Numbered from the stretch's first letter, positions 25,878-35,252 are shown. The stretch is DNA of 64,000 bases from DATFVA01 sp963832715 (GCA_963832715.1 CAWHVB010000010.1:1-64000); one strand, 5' to 3'. The notes: generated from the sequence alone by a model not told the origin. Translations and numbers: made by a program.

Positions 25878-27227
25878 TTATTGAGTAATTTTCGTGCTTG
25901 GTATCATTGTCCTGGTAAAAATCATTCCATCTAAATTTTGTCTCCACTCAGAAATCGTAATTAAATAGCCAAATGGCCTGCTGATTATTTTTTCGTTAAG
26001 CCATCTGCCTCCATCATTAACATTCCTCAAATCAAGGAAACAGTTTTCAAAGCCTGTTTTGAAAAATAAATCTTCTAATGAATTAGGTTCCGGTTTTTCA
26101 ATTGTTCTTTTGTATTGATTATTTGCCCATCCAAGATATCCTTCATATGCAGTAAAACCTATTGCATATAATTCATTACCCAATTTTTTCCGGGCAATAT
26201 CTCCCATCGTGATTGTCCCTTTATAAATTTGCGGATAAGCTTTGGCTTCAACAGCTGATAAATTTCGTGCTATATGAGCAGTAGCTGCCCATACAATAAT
26301 TTTTTTATCAGGATAATTAGTTTCTGCCTGCCAGATTAAATTATCACCCATTTGTATATCCCGAATATTCCTGGTTTCTACAGGTATCTTGCTGAAATCT
26401 TCAATACCGTAAGAATTCCAAATACTTCTGCCTTCCTGGATTGTGCTTTTTAATACCTGTATCCAAAAATTCGTTTCACTGTCATCTGACCTTTTTTGAA
26501 GTCTGGAAATGATTTGAGATAATGTTTTTACAAAATCATTCTGTTGGGTTGTATCGGGCGGAAGAGGGGGCGGCTTGATAAATCTTTCTTCTGAAATATT
26601 TTTTAATAATGTTTTCGATTGCTGCCAATCAGCATAATTATTTACATTGATACCTTTCTTTGCAAGAAACAATTCCAAATCAGAAATAAAAAACTCTTTA
26701 GAAACCTCTCCCGTAAACTGGCAGTCCATACCAGCTATCTGCAATTCGTCTCTATTCTTATCAATGAATTCAACCAGGGGCTGAAATTGTTCGCTTTTAT
26801 TCCAGATTCCGAATATCCCTTTTCTGATTGCATCAATGGCCGGCGCACCATCTTTAATAAGTTCATTAACTTTTTTACAATCGTAAAGACCGCTTTCAAA
26901 AACAATAACATCAAAGCCCATCTCTTTTACAAGAAATTTTATTATTCTGGTTTTTGCCAGAAAAGTAGTGCCATCGCCGTGAGATTCTTCACCCAATAAA
27001 ACAATTCTTGATTTTCCAATTTTAGTTTTTATCAGTTCTAAATCAGAATAATTTTCATCACCAGGATCAACAGATGCAATTTGCACAACATTATTCCTGA
27101 GCCACTCAATTTTCTTATTATTTGCAGAATCAGTTGACTCAGATGTTTGAGATAAAATATTATTATGGAATAATAATATTATTGCTGCGGCTAATAAGAT
27201 GGGACTTAGTTTATTCTTCAATTTCAC
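25878..27227 (-). CDS. Secreted erythromycin-esterase family protein
   Basis: The 449-residue protein has a signal peptide (to about Gln27, ILSQ). The body matches the EreA/EreB-like fold: IVLLGEESHGDG (Glu80, His83), VIVFESGLYDC (Glu near 110) and IVWAATAHIARN (His near 315). These are the positions of the active-site Glu/His cluster in macrolide esterases. Many environmental members do not act on macrolides, so resistance should not be assumed. Export to the periplasm is predicted. It is followed by a small lipoprotein gene on the same strand. Confidence 0.85.
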   Translation of the reverse strand: MKLKNKLSPILLAAAIILLFHNNILSQTSESTDSANNKKIEWLRNNVVQIASVDPGDENYSDLELIKTKIGKSRIVLLGEESHGDGTTFLAKTRIIKFLVKEMGFDVIVFESGLYDCKKVNELIKDGAPAIDAIRKGIFGIWNKSEQFQPLVEFIDKNRDELQIAGMDCQFTGEVSKEFFISDLELFLAKKGINVNNYADWQQSKTLLKNISEERFIKPPPLPPDTTQQNDFVKTLSQIISRLQKRSDDSETNFWIQVLKSTIQEGRSIWNSYGIEDFSKIPVETRNIRDIQMGDNLIWQAETNYPDKKIIVWAATAHIARNLSAVEAKAYPQIYKGTITMGDIARKKLGNELYAIGFTAYEGYLGWANNQYKRTIEKPEPNSLEDLFFKTGFENCFLDLRNVNDGGRWLNEKIISRPFGYLITISEWRQNLDGMIFTRTMIPSTKITQ

Positions 27228-27312
27228 CTCAATTTACTGCACTCGATTTTGGCCGATCATCTCTGTATCAGGTAATTATAAGTTAAGTATGGAACAAATA
27301 GATTCTCAAATA

Positions 27313-27798
27313 TCATCTTGGTTTAGTTTGTGACCAGTGAGAACTTATAAGCTTCCAATCCCCATCAATCAGGCTGTATACTTCAGTTGTATTAAAATAT
27401 TCTTTACTGCCATCCTGCATAAACCCGGTAAAGTTAAAAGTAAGAACACCAACATCGCCGTGCATTTGAACCTGCGGGTCAATAAATTCATAGTTGGGAA
27501 AGCTGAATTTCCCATTGAAAGCGGCAATCCAGTCATTGAATTCTTTTTTACCGGTACACCGTTTTTCTAAGCCCGGATCAAAATAGGTTATTTCATCGGC
27601 GGCGGCTTCAATAAATCCGAATGTATCGCCGGTTATCCACCGGTCTAGAATTGCTTTCTCTTTTGCAATTATTATTTCTTGCGGTGCCATTTTTGTTGAA
27701 TCTCCTTTGGAACAACGGAAATAAAAATTATTTTCTGCCAGGGCTGCTGAAAAAAATGCTGCTGCCAAAATGACTGCTGTTAGTTCTTTAATAAACAT
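27313..27798 (-). CDS. Secreted NTF2-like (SnoaL/DUF4440-type) protein
   Basis: The 161-residue protein has a signal-like start (AVILAAAFFSAALA). An NTF2-fold domain follows: IIIAKEKAILDRWITGDTFGFIEAAADEITYFDPG, then a beta-rich half ending YSLIDGDWKLISSHWSQT, characteristic of DUF4440/SnoaL-like proteins. These bind small ligands or act as enzymes on them; no specific activity can be inferred. It is upstream of the esterase-family gene on the same strand, 85 bases apart. Confidence 0.75.
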   Translation of the reverse strand: MFIKELTAVILAAAFFSAALAENNFYFRCSKGDSTKMAPQEIIIAKEKAILDRWITGDTFGFIEAAADEITYFDPGLEKRCTGKKEFNDWIAAFNGKFSFPNYEFIDPQVQMHGDVGVLTFNFTGFMQDGSKEYFNTTEVYSLIDGDWKLISSHWSQTKPR

Positions 27799-28208
27799 AA
27801 TTATCTCGCTTTTTAATAACTATAATCAACTTCCTTATTTGATAATAATTTTGTGAGTAGTTTGCAGTTAATGTTTGTCATCTTTACACACACACAGCAT
27901 ATCACTCACAACGCAGCAAAGATTTTCTTCATTATAATTTTCTGAAGTATCGAAAGGACCCTTACACCAGCTTAACTTAATCATCTCCCCAGGTATCTTA
28001 AACGTTGATCTGTTGGACATACTGCAATTTTGGGATAAGGGCAATAGAGAGAGGATAAGAACCTAAGAAGATAAGATGCTGCAGTCAGCCCCAGCATTTT
28101 TCAGCTGCTTTCAAAAAAAGATTTGGTTATCCGCCGCGACAATTAAAAATCACTTAGTAATTTTAAAGTAAACCGGCACCATTTCAGCCGTAAGACCCGG
28201 ATAGAAAC
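27799..28208. other. Intergenic with dispersed 140-bp repeat
   Basis: 410-base gap without a gene. It contains copy 1 of the dispersed ~137-bp repeat (27912-28048) and a short purine tract right after it (28050-28078). Confidence 0.6.
27912..28048 (+). repeat. Dispersed 140-bp repeat, copy 1
   Basis: Begins AACGCAGCAAAGATTTTCTT and ends ATAAGGGCAATA. About 85 % identical by eye to 35758-35896, with small length differences. It includes TATCGAAAGGACCCTTACA. No protein frame is conserved. Both copies are followed by purine tracts and lie between two leftward genes. Confidence 0.75.
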
Positions 28209-28637
28209 TTACTTTGAAAGTGTCTTTATCCTTTTTACGGATTCGGTGATGATTTCTTTCAAGACTTTTTTATCGACGTCCTCCAGCTTACTGATATACA
28301 AACAGCTGCCGGCGCTTGTTTTGTGTCTGCCGAGTTTCTTCAGCCGGTCTTTGTGAGCGTCGAACCCGCCCATTAGGTATATGGTCAGGTTTTGTTTGCG
28401 GGGTGAGAAGCCTGTCAGCATCCATTCGCCTTCGCGCCCGCTCTTTCCTTTATAGTGATAGCTTCCGAAGCCTATGATGCTTGTGCCCCACATCTTTGGT
28501 TCTGCCTTTGCTGCCTGCTTCATCATTTTAAGTATTTCGTAACAGTCGGCACGGACAGCCTCGTCCTTAACCCCGCTCAGAAATCCATCTACACTTGCCT
28601 CGTTTACCCTGGTTTTTATTTCCGCACTTTTTGCCAT
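28209..28637 (-). CDS. DUF1801 domain protein
   Basis: The 142 residues match the DUF1801 (YdhG-like) fold: RADCYEILKMMKQAAKAEPKMWGTSIIGFGSYHYK, then LTIYLMGGFDAHKDRLKKLGRHKTSAGSCLYISKLEDVD. It is cytoplasmic, and the biochemical role is not established for the family. It stands alone, with ATG at 28637. Confidence 0.85.
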   Translation of the reverse strand: MAKSAEIKTRVNEASVDGFLSGVKDEAVRADCYEILKMMKQAAKAEPKMWGTSIIGFGSYHYKGKSGREGEWMLTGFSPRKQNLTIYLMGGFDAHKDRLKKLGRHKTSAGSCLYISKLEDVDKKVLKEIITESVKRIKTLSK

Positions 28638-28757
28638 GGCCGTCCTTCGGTATGTTATAAATTAGGTGACAATATTAAGGAAATAATACTGTTCGTGTCA
28701 ATATATCCCTCCTTCTATGGTGAAGTCTTTCTCCCGCACCACTGAGGGAATTCGCTC

Positions 28758-29678
28758 CTAAATAAAAGTAACATTTGACAGATCGGCTCCCAATCCCTTT
28801 AATCCGGCATAGGTGAGCTTATCCATTTTTGCTCCGTCGAAACGGATCGTTTTGATCCCGCGGTAGTATTTATTTGTTAATGCAAACGTGGAATTGAAAG
28901 ATACATTTTCGAGCGTTGAGCCTTTGAATACAGCATCGTTCAGGGCGGCCTTGTCAAACCTGACACCGATAAAACTCTGCCCTGCAAAATTAACGCCCCT
29001 CAAATCCGAATATGTGAAATCTACGCCTTTAAATAGGCAGTTCTCAAAGATGGTTTTTCTAAGGTCAGACATTGTCAGTTTAACGTCGGTTAGTTTTATA
29101 TTTATAAATTTTGCGCCTGTCAAATTCACCTTGTTGAACTCTGTACGCACGAGTATGCTCTTATTAAAATTTGCATTTGTAAGATCCATTGTAGACAGAA
29201 CACAGTCGGTAAGATTTGCTCCATCGAAATTAGCCTCCCGCACATCACTGACCGCAAAGGAACTGCCGGTAAGATCCGCGCCTGAAAAATCGGCTCCGTT
29301 TAGCGCGCTGGCCTTAAATTTTCTTTTATGCGCTGTAACACCTGCTAAATCGACTTCCTGCAGCCGTCGTCCGCTGAAGTTTGTATTGAACTCCCGGCCG
29401 CCGCTCTCTTTTTCCTCCACACCTTTTGAACTTCCTGCATTATCATTGATTTCATCTTCCGCCGGCTGAAAATTTTCCGAAAAATAATTAAGGTCAACAC
29501 CCAGAATCTCAGCCAGACGATTGAGCATAATGATGTCGGGCATCGATTCTCCGCGTTCCCATTTCCCGACCGCCTGCGCGCTGATGAATAGCTGTTTGGC
29601 AAGCTGTGCCTGGGAAATATTCATTTTCTTTCTTGCTTCTGCGATTCTGCCGCCAATTGTTTTAGTTTCCATAAACAT
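28758..29678 (-). CDS. XRE helix-turn-helix / pentapeptide-repeat fusion
   Basis: The 306-residue protein has an N-terminal Cro/C1-type helix-turn-helix (about 8-65: ISQAQLAKQLFISAQAVGKWERGESMPDIIMLNRLAEIL), then a polar linker. About 190 residues of pentapeptide repeats follow (A(D/N)LXX pattern: GADFSGADLTGSSF, ANFDGANLTDCVL, NANFNKSIL and so on), predicted to form a right-handed quadrilateral helix. DNA-binding regulator with a DNA-mimic-like tail is one reading; the repeat may instead mediate dimerisation. A long open frame on the other strand is a shadow of the repeats. Confidence 0.88.
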   Translation of the reverse strand: MFMETKTIGGRIAEARKKMNISQAQLAKQLFISAQAVGKWERGESMPDIIMLNRLAEILGVDLNYFSENFQPAEDEINDNAGSSKGVEEKESGGREFNTNFSGRRLQEVDLAGVTAHKRKFKASALNGADFSGADLTGSSFAVSDVREANFDGANLTDCVLSTMDLTNANFNKSILVRTEFNKVNLTGAKFINIKLTDVKLTMSDLRKTIFENCLFKGVDFTYSDLRGVNFAGQSFIGVRFDKAALNDAVFKGSTLENVSFNSTFALTNKYYRGIKTIRFDGAKMDKLTYAGLKGLGADLSNVTFI

Positions 29679-29817
29679 CTCTTTGTTTTGTTTCTACAAC
29701 GCAAAAATATTCTGCTTTGCTCAGCGAGTCAATTAAAATACCGCAACTATTGGTTGTAATCACGCTACTTATCGTTGTTATCCAACAACTGACAGAAGTT
29801 TGGCCTATAAAAGAAGC

Positions 29818-29934
29818 CATTTGATTGGGAATGAGGCTAAAATCAAACTTCTTTTTGGACACTTAAAGGAACTATTAACATATTGTGCTCGGGGTGAAAG
29901 ACAGAACGTGTATCAGGGCATCGGCTCTCATTAA
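29818..29934 (+). pseudogene. Partial duplicate of the DUF6508 gene
   Basis: The frame reads HLIGNEAKIKLLFGHLKELLTYCARGER, almost the same as the middle of the intact protein at 30042-30440, then diverges and stops. Nucleotide identity is obvious over ~95 bases (29811-29905 against 30260-30352). It has no start and no N-terminal part. Confidence 0.75.
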
Positions 29935-30041
29935 CCAACTGCTTTCAGCTGTTGAGGCAGGTTGTGGATAGATGGATATTATTGTAAGCTTGATAAATAA
30001 AGGAAATTACTTTAATAGATAGCAAACGATAAAGTAATTTT

Positions 30042-30440
30042 ATGAAAGATTTTTTAACGGCAGAAGATATTGAACAAATCCGAAGTCTTTTAAAATTCAA
30101 ACCAAAATTATTAAAAACGAATCCCGTCAGAAAGGGTGAATCACAAACCGAAGGAACTGTCCAGGTATCATATCCTGAATACGATGAGATGGTGATTGAA
30201 TTCTTTTCGGTCATACAGGGAGAATATTGGCGTGTTAAAAACTATAGTCATAAATGGGAGCATTTGATCGGAAATGAGGCTAAAATCAAAAATCTTTCGT
30301 TTGGACAGCTAAAGGATCTGTTAACATATTGTGCCCGGGGTGAAAGATTTTGCGAAGGATTCTGGGAGACGATCTTAAAATCAGGAACGATAAATATGAT
30401 TTTAGAAAGGCTCGAAGACCTTACTTTAAATCGAATATGA
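30042..30440 (+). CDS. DUF6508 family protein
   Basis: The 132-residue cytoplasmic protein has the LLTYCARGERFCEGFWETILKSGTINMILERLE block typical of DUF6508 proteins (small proteins of unknown function found next to varied genes). There is no membrane or signal segment. A truncated duplicate lies just upstream. Confidence 0.75.
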   Translation: MKDFLTAEDIEQIRSLLKFKPKLLKTNPVRKGESQTEGTVQVSYPEYDEMVIEFFSVIQGEYWRVKNYSHKWEHLIGNEAKIKNLSFGQLKDLLTYCARGERFCEGFWETILKSGTINMILERLEDLTLNRI

Positions 30441-30888
30441 TAGTAAGCAGGTAGAAAACGGATGAGTAATTAATGAATTATTTCTGCAGTTCATAAAGAT
30501 ATGTCTTAGACGGCCAAAAGGATTTCTGACGATTGCAGTGTGCAGAAAGGGAAGAAGACAAGAACCTAAGAAAGTGAGAATGGCGAAACAGCCTGTGTAC
30601 CAGAGGATCACTTCTTATTAACCAACAGCCTTTAGCTGTTGGAAGAAAGTGCAGACAACAAACCCACCAACAAACAGCTTTAGCTGTTGGTGAACAAGAT
30701 CTCGCTTACCCAATCAGCTAAAAATATTTGATGTTAGGGGAACCGCAGGTATTCACTATTAAAAGCTCGTTTTTGAAAACCAAAGGGAATAAAAAGAGGG
30801 CAATGACTCATTCTAAACGAGTTATTACATCAGCTGAGACCATTACAATTCCAATTTGCATTTAATTATTAATGTATTTAAGTTAGAT
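30441..30888. other. Intergenic with AGCTGTTGG hairpins
   Basis: No gene. It holds a weak purine tract (about 30546-30590) and two hairpins of one type: CCAACAGC-CTTTA-GCTGTTGG (30622-30642) and ACCAACAaaCAGC/GCTGTTGGT (30666-30691). A related sequence lies at 29935-29955 and a half copy near 35181. Confidence 0.55.
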
Positions 30889-30931
30889 GTATCCCCTTTG
30901 TAAGGGATACAACCCTTACCGTACGGGATAC
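30889..30931. promoter_or_regulatory. Inverted-repeat operator upstream of TrmB-type gene
   Basis: GTATCCC (30889-30895) and GGGATAC (30904-30910) form a perfect 7-base inverted repeat with an 8-base spacer. A third GGGATAC at 30925-30931 ends 17 bases before the ATG. TrmB-like regulators often control their own gene through palindromes at the promoter, so autoregulation is inferred. Confidence 0.6.
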
Positions 30932-30948
30932 AAAGTAAAAGGAGATAT

Positions 30949-31797
30949 ATGGAACTGATAAATAAATTACAGCAGATAGGATTAACTCTCCGCGAAGCTG
31001 AAGTGTACATGGCTCTTCTGCAAAAAAAAGATTTTACTGCACCCGAATTAGCTAAGATTACCACGATTACACGAACAAAAATTTATGACATTCTTCAGGG
31101 CCTGGTTCGTAAAGGAGTCTGCAACGAAAGTTACAGAAACGGTCTAAAAGTATTTAAGGGAATTAAACCTGAAGTAGCTCTGCAGAATGTTATCATTCAC
31201 TTCGAAGATGAAATGGAGCTGAAGAAAAAAACTGCGGTTGATATAATGAAGGATGTGGCCGTCTCCGTCCAAAAAGAATTAGCTTCAATACATATGAAAA
31301 ATCAGAATGATAAAGGCCCGATGGATTACATCGAGGTATTAACAGATTTGGGGCATATTCGGCAACGATGGTTTAATATTCAGAAAAATACTAAAAGAGA
31401 GATATTGGCATTTTCCAAACCGCCTTACACCTTGCCTAAAATTACCGAAAATAAGGAAAATAAAAAGAAATGGCTGATAAGAAAATTAGCTAAGAGGGAT
31501 AATGAATATGGTAAATCCCGGAGCAAAGAAGAATTCAATTACATAGCAGAGGTTGCCGAAGAATATCAGAAGATAGGAGAAAAAGTAAAAATAGTTGAGG
31601 AACTTCCCATGAAACTTCTTATTAGTGATGAAACTATTACTATGCTTGGCTTAAATGATAGGGTATCATTGGAGCCAAGCGTCACTACAATAATTGTTGA
31701 TCATCCCAGTTTTGCAAAAGCCCAGAAAGCTGTTTTTGAAGCTTACTGGGAAAAAGGTTTATCAATACGAGAATTTAAAAAATTAAAAAAGCTCTAA
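30949..31797 (+). CDS. TrmB-family transcriptional regulator
   Basis: The 282-residue protein has an N-terminal winged helix (about 1-70: LQQIGLTLREAEVYMALLQKKDFTAPELAKITTITRTKIYDILQGLVRKGV), the TrmB signature. A coiled coil and a C-terminal effector domain follow (about 120-282, ISDETITMLGLNDR as in the TrmB sensor region). The family is best known from archaea, binding sugars or other metabolites, and also occurs in bacteria. AGGAGAT precedes the ATG. The next gene, 139 bases downstream on the same strand, is a large secreted protein. Confidence 0.85.
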   Translation: MELINKLQQIGLTLREAEVYMALLQKKDFTAPELAKITTITRTKIYDILQGLVRKGVCNESYRNGLKVFKGIKPEVALQNVIIHFEDEMELKKKTAVDIMKDVAVSVQKELASIHMKNQNDKGPMDYIEVLTDLGHIRQRWFNIQKNTKREILAFSKPPYTLPKITENKENKKKWLIRKLAKRDNEYGKSRSKEEFNYIAEVAEEYQKIGEKVKIVEELPMKLLISDETITMLGLNDRVSLEPSVTTIIVDHPSFAKAQKAVFEAYWEKGLSIREFKKLKKL

Positions 31798-31936
31798 GAG
31801 TTTTAATATCTGCCTGTTGTCCCGTAGTCTGTTCTTATTCTCTTTTCCTGGCACAGTTTGTAAGAAAAATATTCTGTAAAAGTTAACTGATCGATTAATT
31901 CACTAATTAATTATTTAATATAAGGAGATTAGAGAA

Positions 31937-34318
31937 ATGAAAAGTTTATTCTGTGCTTTAAGGAATATTTGGAGAATTTTTATTTTTTTAATCGTGACTT
32001 TACTTATTTCATCTGGTGTCACTACTGCTCAGTCTGGCTGGTTCTGGCAGAATCCCTTGCCCGAAGGTAATGAAAATGATGCTGTCTGTTTTACCGATGC
32101 AGATCATGGTACTATTGTAGGCGGGGCCGGGATAATTGTTCATACAACCAATGGTGGCGGAAATTGGATCGTTCAGTCGAGCGGAACAACTAAATGGCTG
32201 TATGCTGTTAGTTTTGCTGATGCAGATAACGGTACTGCCGTTGGAGAACAGGGAACAATCGTTCATACAACCGACGGGGGTAATACATGGATTTCACAGA
32301 GCAGCGGTACTACAAATTATTTATTGGGGGTATGCCTTTCGGATGCAGATCATGGTACAATAGTCGGGATGTCGGGTATTATATTACGGACTACCAATGG
32401 CGGTGATACATGGACGCCTCAAACCAGTGGAACATCAAACTGGCTTATCAGCGTTGATTTTTCCGATGTAAATGATGGTACTGCTGTTGGTATGGTTGGA
32501 ACTGTAGTTCATACAACTGACGGCGGTACAACATGGACGCCCCAATCGAGCGGTACTGTTGACATGCTTTATAAAGTCAGTTTTTCGGATGCAGATAACG
32601 GCGCTGCGGTTGGTGACAACGGAACGATCATTCATACGACGGATGGTGGAACTAGCTGGGTAACCCAGGCTAGCGGCACAACAAATTTTTTATATTCAGT
32701 GTCGCTTGTCAGCGCTGATATAGGAACAATTGTTGGAAAAGACGGTATTGTTTTACGTACTACCGATGGCGGAAACTCCTGGATCAATCTGAATAGCGGA
32801 ACGCCACAATGGCTGCTCAGTAATTCGTTTACGGATCCGAATACGGGAACTGCTGTAGGTTTGCAGGGAACTATTATTCGAACTACTGACGGCGGGGCGA
32901 CATGGTTTAGCCAGGAAACGGGCCCTACAAATGAACTGATAGGAGTTTCAATTCCTTCTCAGTTAATTGGAACGGCAGTCGGAACTAACGGAATTGTTCT
33001 TCATACAACCGATGGCGGCTCAACCTGGAATCAGCAAACAAGTAACACTTCGAGCATACTTTATTCCGTTTCGTTTGTTGACGATAATACTGGTACCGCA
33101 GTTGGTGATATGGGAACAATTATCCGGACAACTGACGGTGGGGCAGTATGGAATAGTCAGGTCAGCGGTGTCGCAAATCCTTTATACTACGTTTGCTGCA
33201 TAGATGCTAATACTGGTTGGGCCGTGGGCACTGCCGGAACAATACTGCATACAACAAATGCCGGGGTTACATGGACAGGACAACCCGGGGGGACTGGTAC
33301 AAATTTGTGGGGAGTATCTTTTGTCGATGCTTATAATGGTACCGCTGTTGGAGAAGGCGGTGTAATAATTCATACGACCGATGGCGGACAAACCTGGAAC
33401 AATCAGTCAAGTGGTACTTCAATTGCCCTTAATTCAGTGGACTTTATCGATGTTAACACAGGAACAGTAGTGGGCGGTGCAGGTACTATACTAAAAACAA
33501 CTGATGCAGGTGCAACCTGGAGCAATCAGTCTACAGGTAGTTTGTCATTCAGATCAGTTTGCTTCACGGACGTTAATAACGGGACAGCCGTGGGAGATGT
33601 CGGTGTGCTTGTGCAGACTACGGACGGAGGCCTGACCTGGACAAATCAGCCCAGCCATACTATGAATTTATTAAGATGCGTTTCTTTCTCCGACGTTAAT
33701 CACGGCAATGCAGTCGGACAATCAGGAACCATTTTAAGATTAAATAATGACGGCATACCGGTAGAATTGAAATCCTTCACTTTGAATTTTGACAATAATA
33801 GTGTTTTGATAAGTTGGTCCACTGCCACTGAAACAAATAATAAGGGATTTGAAATTCAAAGATCAGGTTCCGGAACAAATAATTGGATAAAGATTGGATT
33901 TGTAAATGGAAAAGGTACTACAACTGAACAGCAGGCATATTCTTTTAATGATAAAAATGTAACCCAGGGAACGTACTGCTACAGGTTAAAACAAATCGAT
34001 TTCAATGGAACTTCATCATATTCAAAAGTACTGGAAATAGATGTAGATGTTCCTTTGCAGTTTTCACTCGCCCAGAATTATCCGAATCCGTTTAACCCTG
34101 GTACTCAGATAAATTACACCCTTGTAAATGAAGGCTTTGTCTCATTGTCAATATATAATGTCCTCGGTCAGAAAGTAACGGATTTAGTTAATGAAAATCA
34201 GAAAGCTGGCAAATACACGGTTAAGTTCAATGCTTCTGATTTTGCAAGCGGTGCGTATTACTATAGATTAGAATCGGATAATAATATTTTAGTAAAAAAG
34301 ATGTTATTACTCAAATAA
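31937..34318 (+). CDS. T9SS-exported 14-repeat Ycf48-like beta-propeller protein
   Basis: The 793-residue protein has a signal peptide (to about 33). Fourteen ~42-residue repeats follow, of the form GTAVG..GTI.HTTDGG.TW (Ycf48/BNR-like), covering about 35-605 and predicting one or two large beta-propellers. Then comes a PVELKSFTL...NNKGFEIQR module (about 612-700) and the T9SS sorting domain (about 712-793, NYPNPFNPGTQI...KKMLLLK). It is an extracellular or surface protein. Ycf48 repeats were named from a photosystem II factor but are common in unrelated secreted proteins. AAGGAG is nine bases before the ATG. A strong terminator follows. Confidence 0.9.
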   Translation: MKSLFCALRNIWRIFIFLIVTLLISSGVTTAQSGWFWQNPLPEGNENDAVCFTDADHGTIVGGAGIIVHTTNGGGNWIVQSSGTTKWLYAVSFADADNGTAVGEQGTIVHTTDGGNTWISQSSGTTNYLLGVCLSDADHGTIVGMSGIILRTTNGGDTWTPQTSGTSNWLISVDFSDVNDGTAVGMVGTVVHTTDGGTTWTPQSSGTVDMLYKVSFSDADNGAAVGDNGTIIHTTDGGTSWVTQASGTTNFLYSVSLVSADIGTIVGKDGIVLRTTDGGNSWINLNSGTPQWLLSNSFTDPNTGTAVGLQGTIIRTTDGGATWFSQETGPTNELIGVSIPSQLIGTAVGTNGIVLHTTDGGSTWNQQTSNTSSILYSVSFVDDNTGTAVGDMGTIIRTTDGGAVWNSQVSGVANPLYYVCCIDANTGWAVGTAGTILHTTNAGVTWTGQPGGTGTNLWGVSFVDAYNGTAVGEGGVIIHTTDGGQTWNNQSSGTSIALNSVDFIDVNTGTVVGGAGTILKTTDAGATWSNQSTGSLSFRSVCFTDVNNGTAVGDVGVLVQTTDGGLTWTNQPSHTMNLLRCVSFSDVNHGNAVGQSGTILRLNNDGIPVELKSFTLNFDNNSVLISWSTATETNNKGFEIQRSGSGTNNWIKIGFVNGKGTTTEQQAYSFNDKNVTQGTYCYRLKQIDFNGTSSYSKVLEIDVDVPLQFSLAQNYPNPFNPGTQINYTLVNEGFVSLSIYNVLGQKVTDLVNENQKAGKYTVKFNASDFASGAYYYRLESDNNILVKKMLLLK

Positions 34319-34356
34319 GGAAGATCTTCCTTGAACCATTCTGGGATTCCTTTGAT

Positions 34357-34388
34357 AAGGGAAGGCATAAATGCTTTCCCTTTTTTTA
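34357..34388 (+). terminator. Intrinsic terminator
   Basis: AAGGGAAGGCAT-AA-ATGCTTTCCCTT stem (one mismatch) followed by a run of T, 40 bases after the stop of the Ycf48-like gene. Confidence 0.8.
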
Positions 34389-34610
34389 TAAACATCGCGT
34401 ATTAGTCTGGGATCAGATGTGAGTACCAAGCTGATAACCCTTTATACGCGGTATTCCGAATCTTGAAATTCTGAGTTAAGTTTATCTGATATATAAAATG
34501 AAAATAGCCGGACATTCCACGCATTCTAACACAATTTGCCGGCTGGCAGCTTACGGCTGGCTTAGCCCAGACACACAAATGTTGCGGAAAATAAGACATT
34601 CATTCTGTCG

Positions 34611-35153
34611 CTAAAAAATAGTACTAAATACAATCGAATCGAAGATAGTTTTATCCTGAAACATCGAATCGGCAAATATTATTAGTACTTTCCCTTTCCG
34701 GTTATCCAGAACAGCCAGTAAAGCCCTGGCAGAGCCAAAATATCCACCCTGCTTCAGGTAAGCACCTACTTCCGATTCGCCGATAACGGCATCCCAATTT
34801 TTTGTCTGTACAAAGGCACCTTCATTTTTGGCACCTGCCCGGCCGACAATCCACCAGGTGCTGTCCTTAAATTCAATTCCACTTTGATCATCAGTAAGAG
34901 AACCATTATACACTGAGATATGCAGTGCATAATCATTCACATCGAATGTGGTATCGGGGATTTCCTTTTTCCACCCGGGATAGCTTAATCCAATTTCGCA
35001 ATTATACCAGGAGACTTCGGGCGCTAATTCTTTGACCGTCCAGTCCTTCGGAATAGCTACAGTAAAACCGCAGCTGGTATCAGTATAAATTTTCTGTGAA
35101 TAAATATTTGAAACAAATAGGAGAATAATAGAAATTAATTTCAGTGTTTTCAT
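34611..35153 (-). CDS. Secreted protein of unknown function
   Basis: The 180-residue protein has a signal peptide (MKTLKLISIILLFVSNIYSQ). The mature domain begins TDTSCGFTVAIPKDWTVKEL, a pattern seen in PsbP/YfhM-like small secreted domains, and has Trp-rich middle strands. It ends in hydrophobic beta strands. No catalytic motif. It stands alone on the minus strand. Confidence 0.65.
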   Translation of the reverse strand: MKTLKLISIILLFVSNIYSQKIYTDTSCGFTVAIPKDWTVKELAPEVSWYNCEIGLSYPGWKKEIPDTTFDVNDYALHISVYNGSLTDDQSGIEFKDSTWWIVGRAGAKNEGAFVQTKNWDAVIGESEVGAYLKQGGYFGSARALLAVLDNRKGKVLIIFADSMFQDKTIFDSIVFSTIF

Positions 35154-35252
35154 ATTTGAATCATTTTGATTAAAACTTCATAGCTTTAGCTGTTGGTAAA
35201 CCAAACCTCAGTTTTGTAATTCGTAGTTCTATAAAGTCACTAATTATATTTT

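Noticed and set aside
25878..27227. Macrolide resistance gene
   Set aside because: Family and active-site residues fit erythromycin esterase-like proteins, but most environmental members are not shown to act on macrolides and no resistance context is present.
28888..29469. 193-codon open frame on the + strand
   Set aside because: It is the complement of the pentapeptide-repeat gene; its Ser/Leu-rich composition mirrors the repeat codons and it has no ribosome site.
31937..34318. Photosystem II assembly factor because of Ycf48-like repeats
   Set aside because: The protein is T9SS-exported with 14 repeats and there are no photosynthesis genes; such repeats are common in unrelated secreted proteins.
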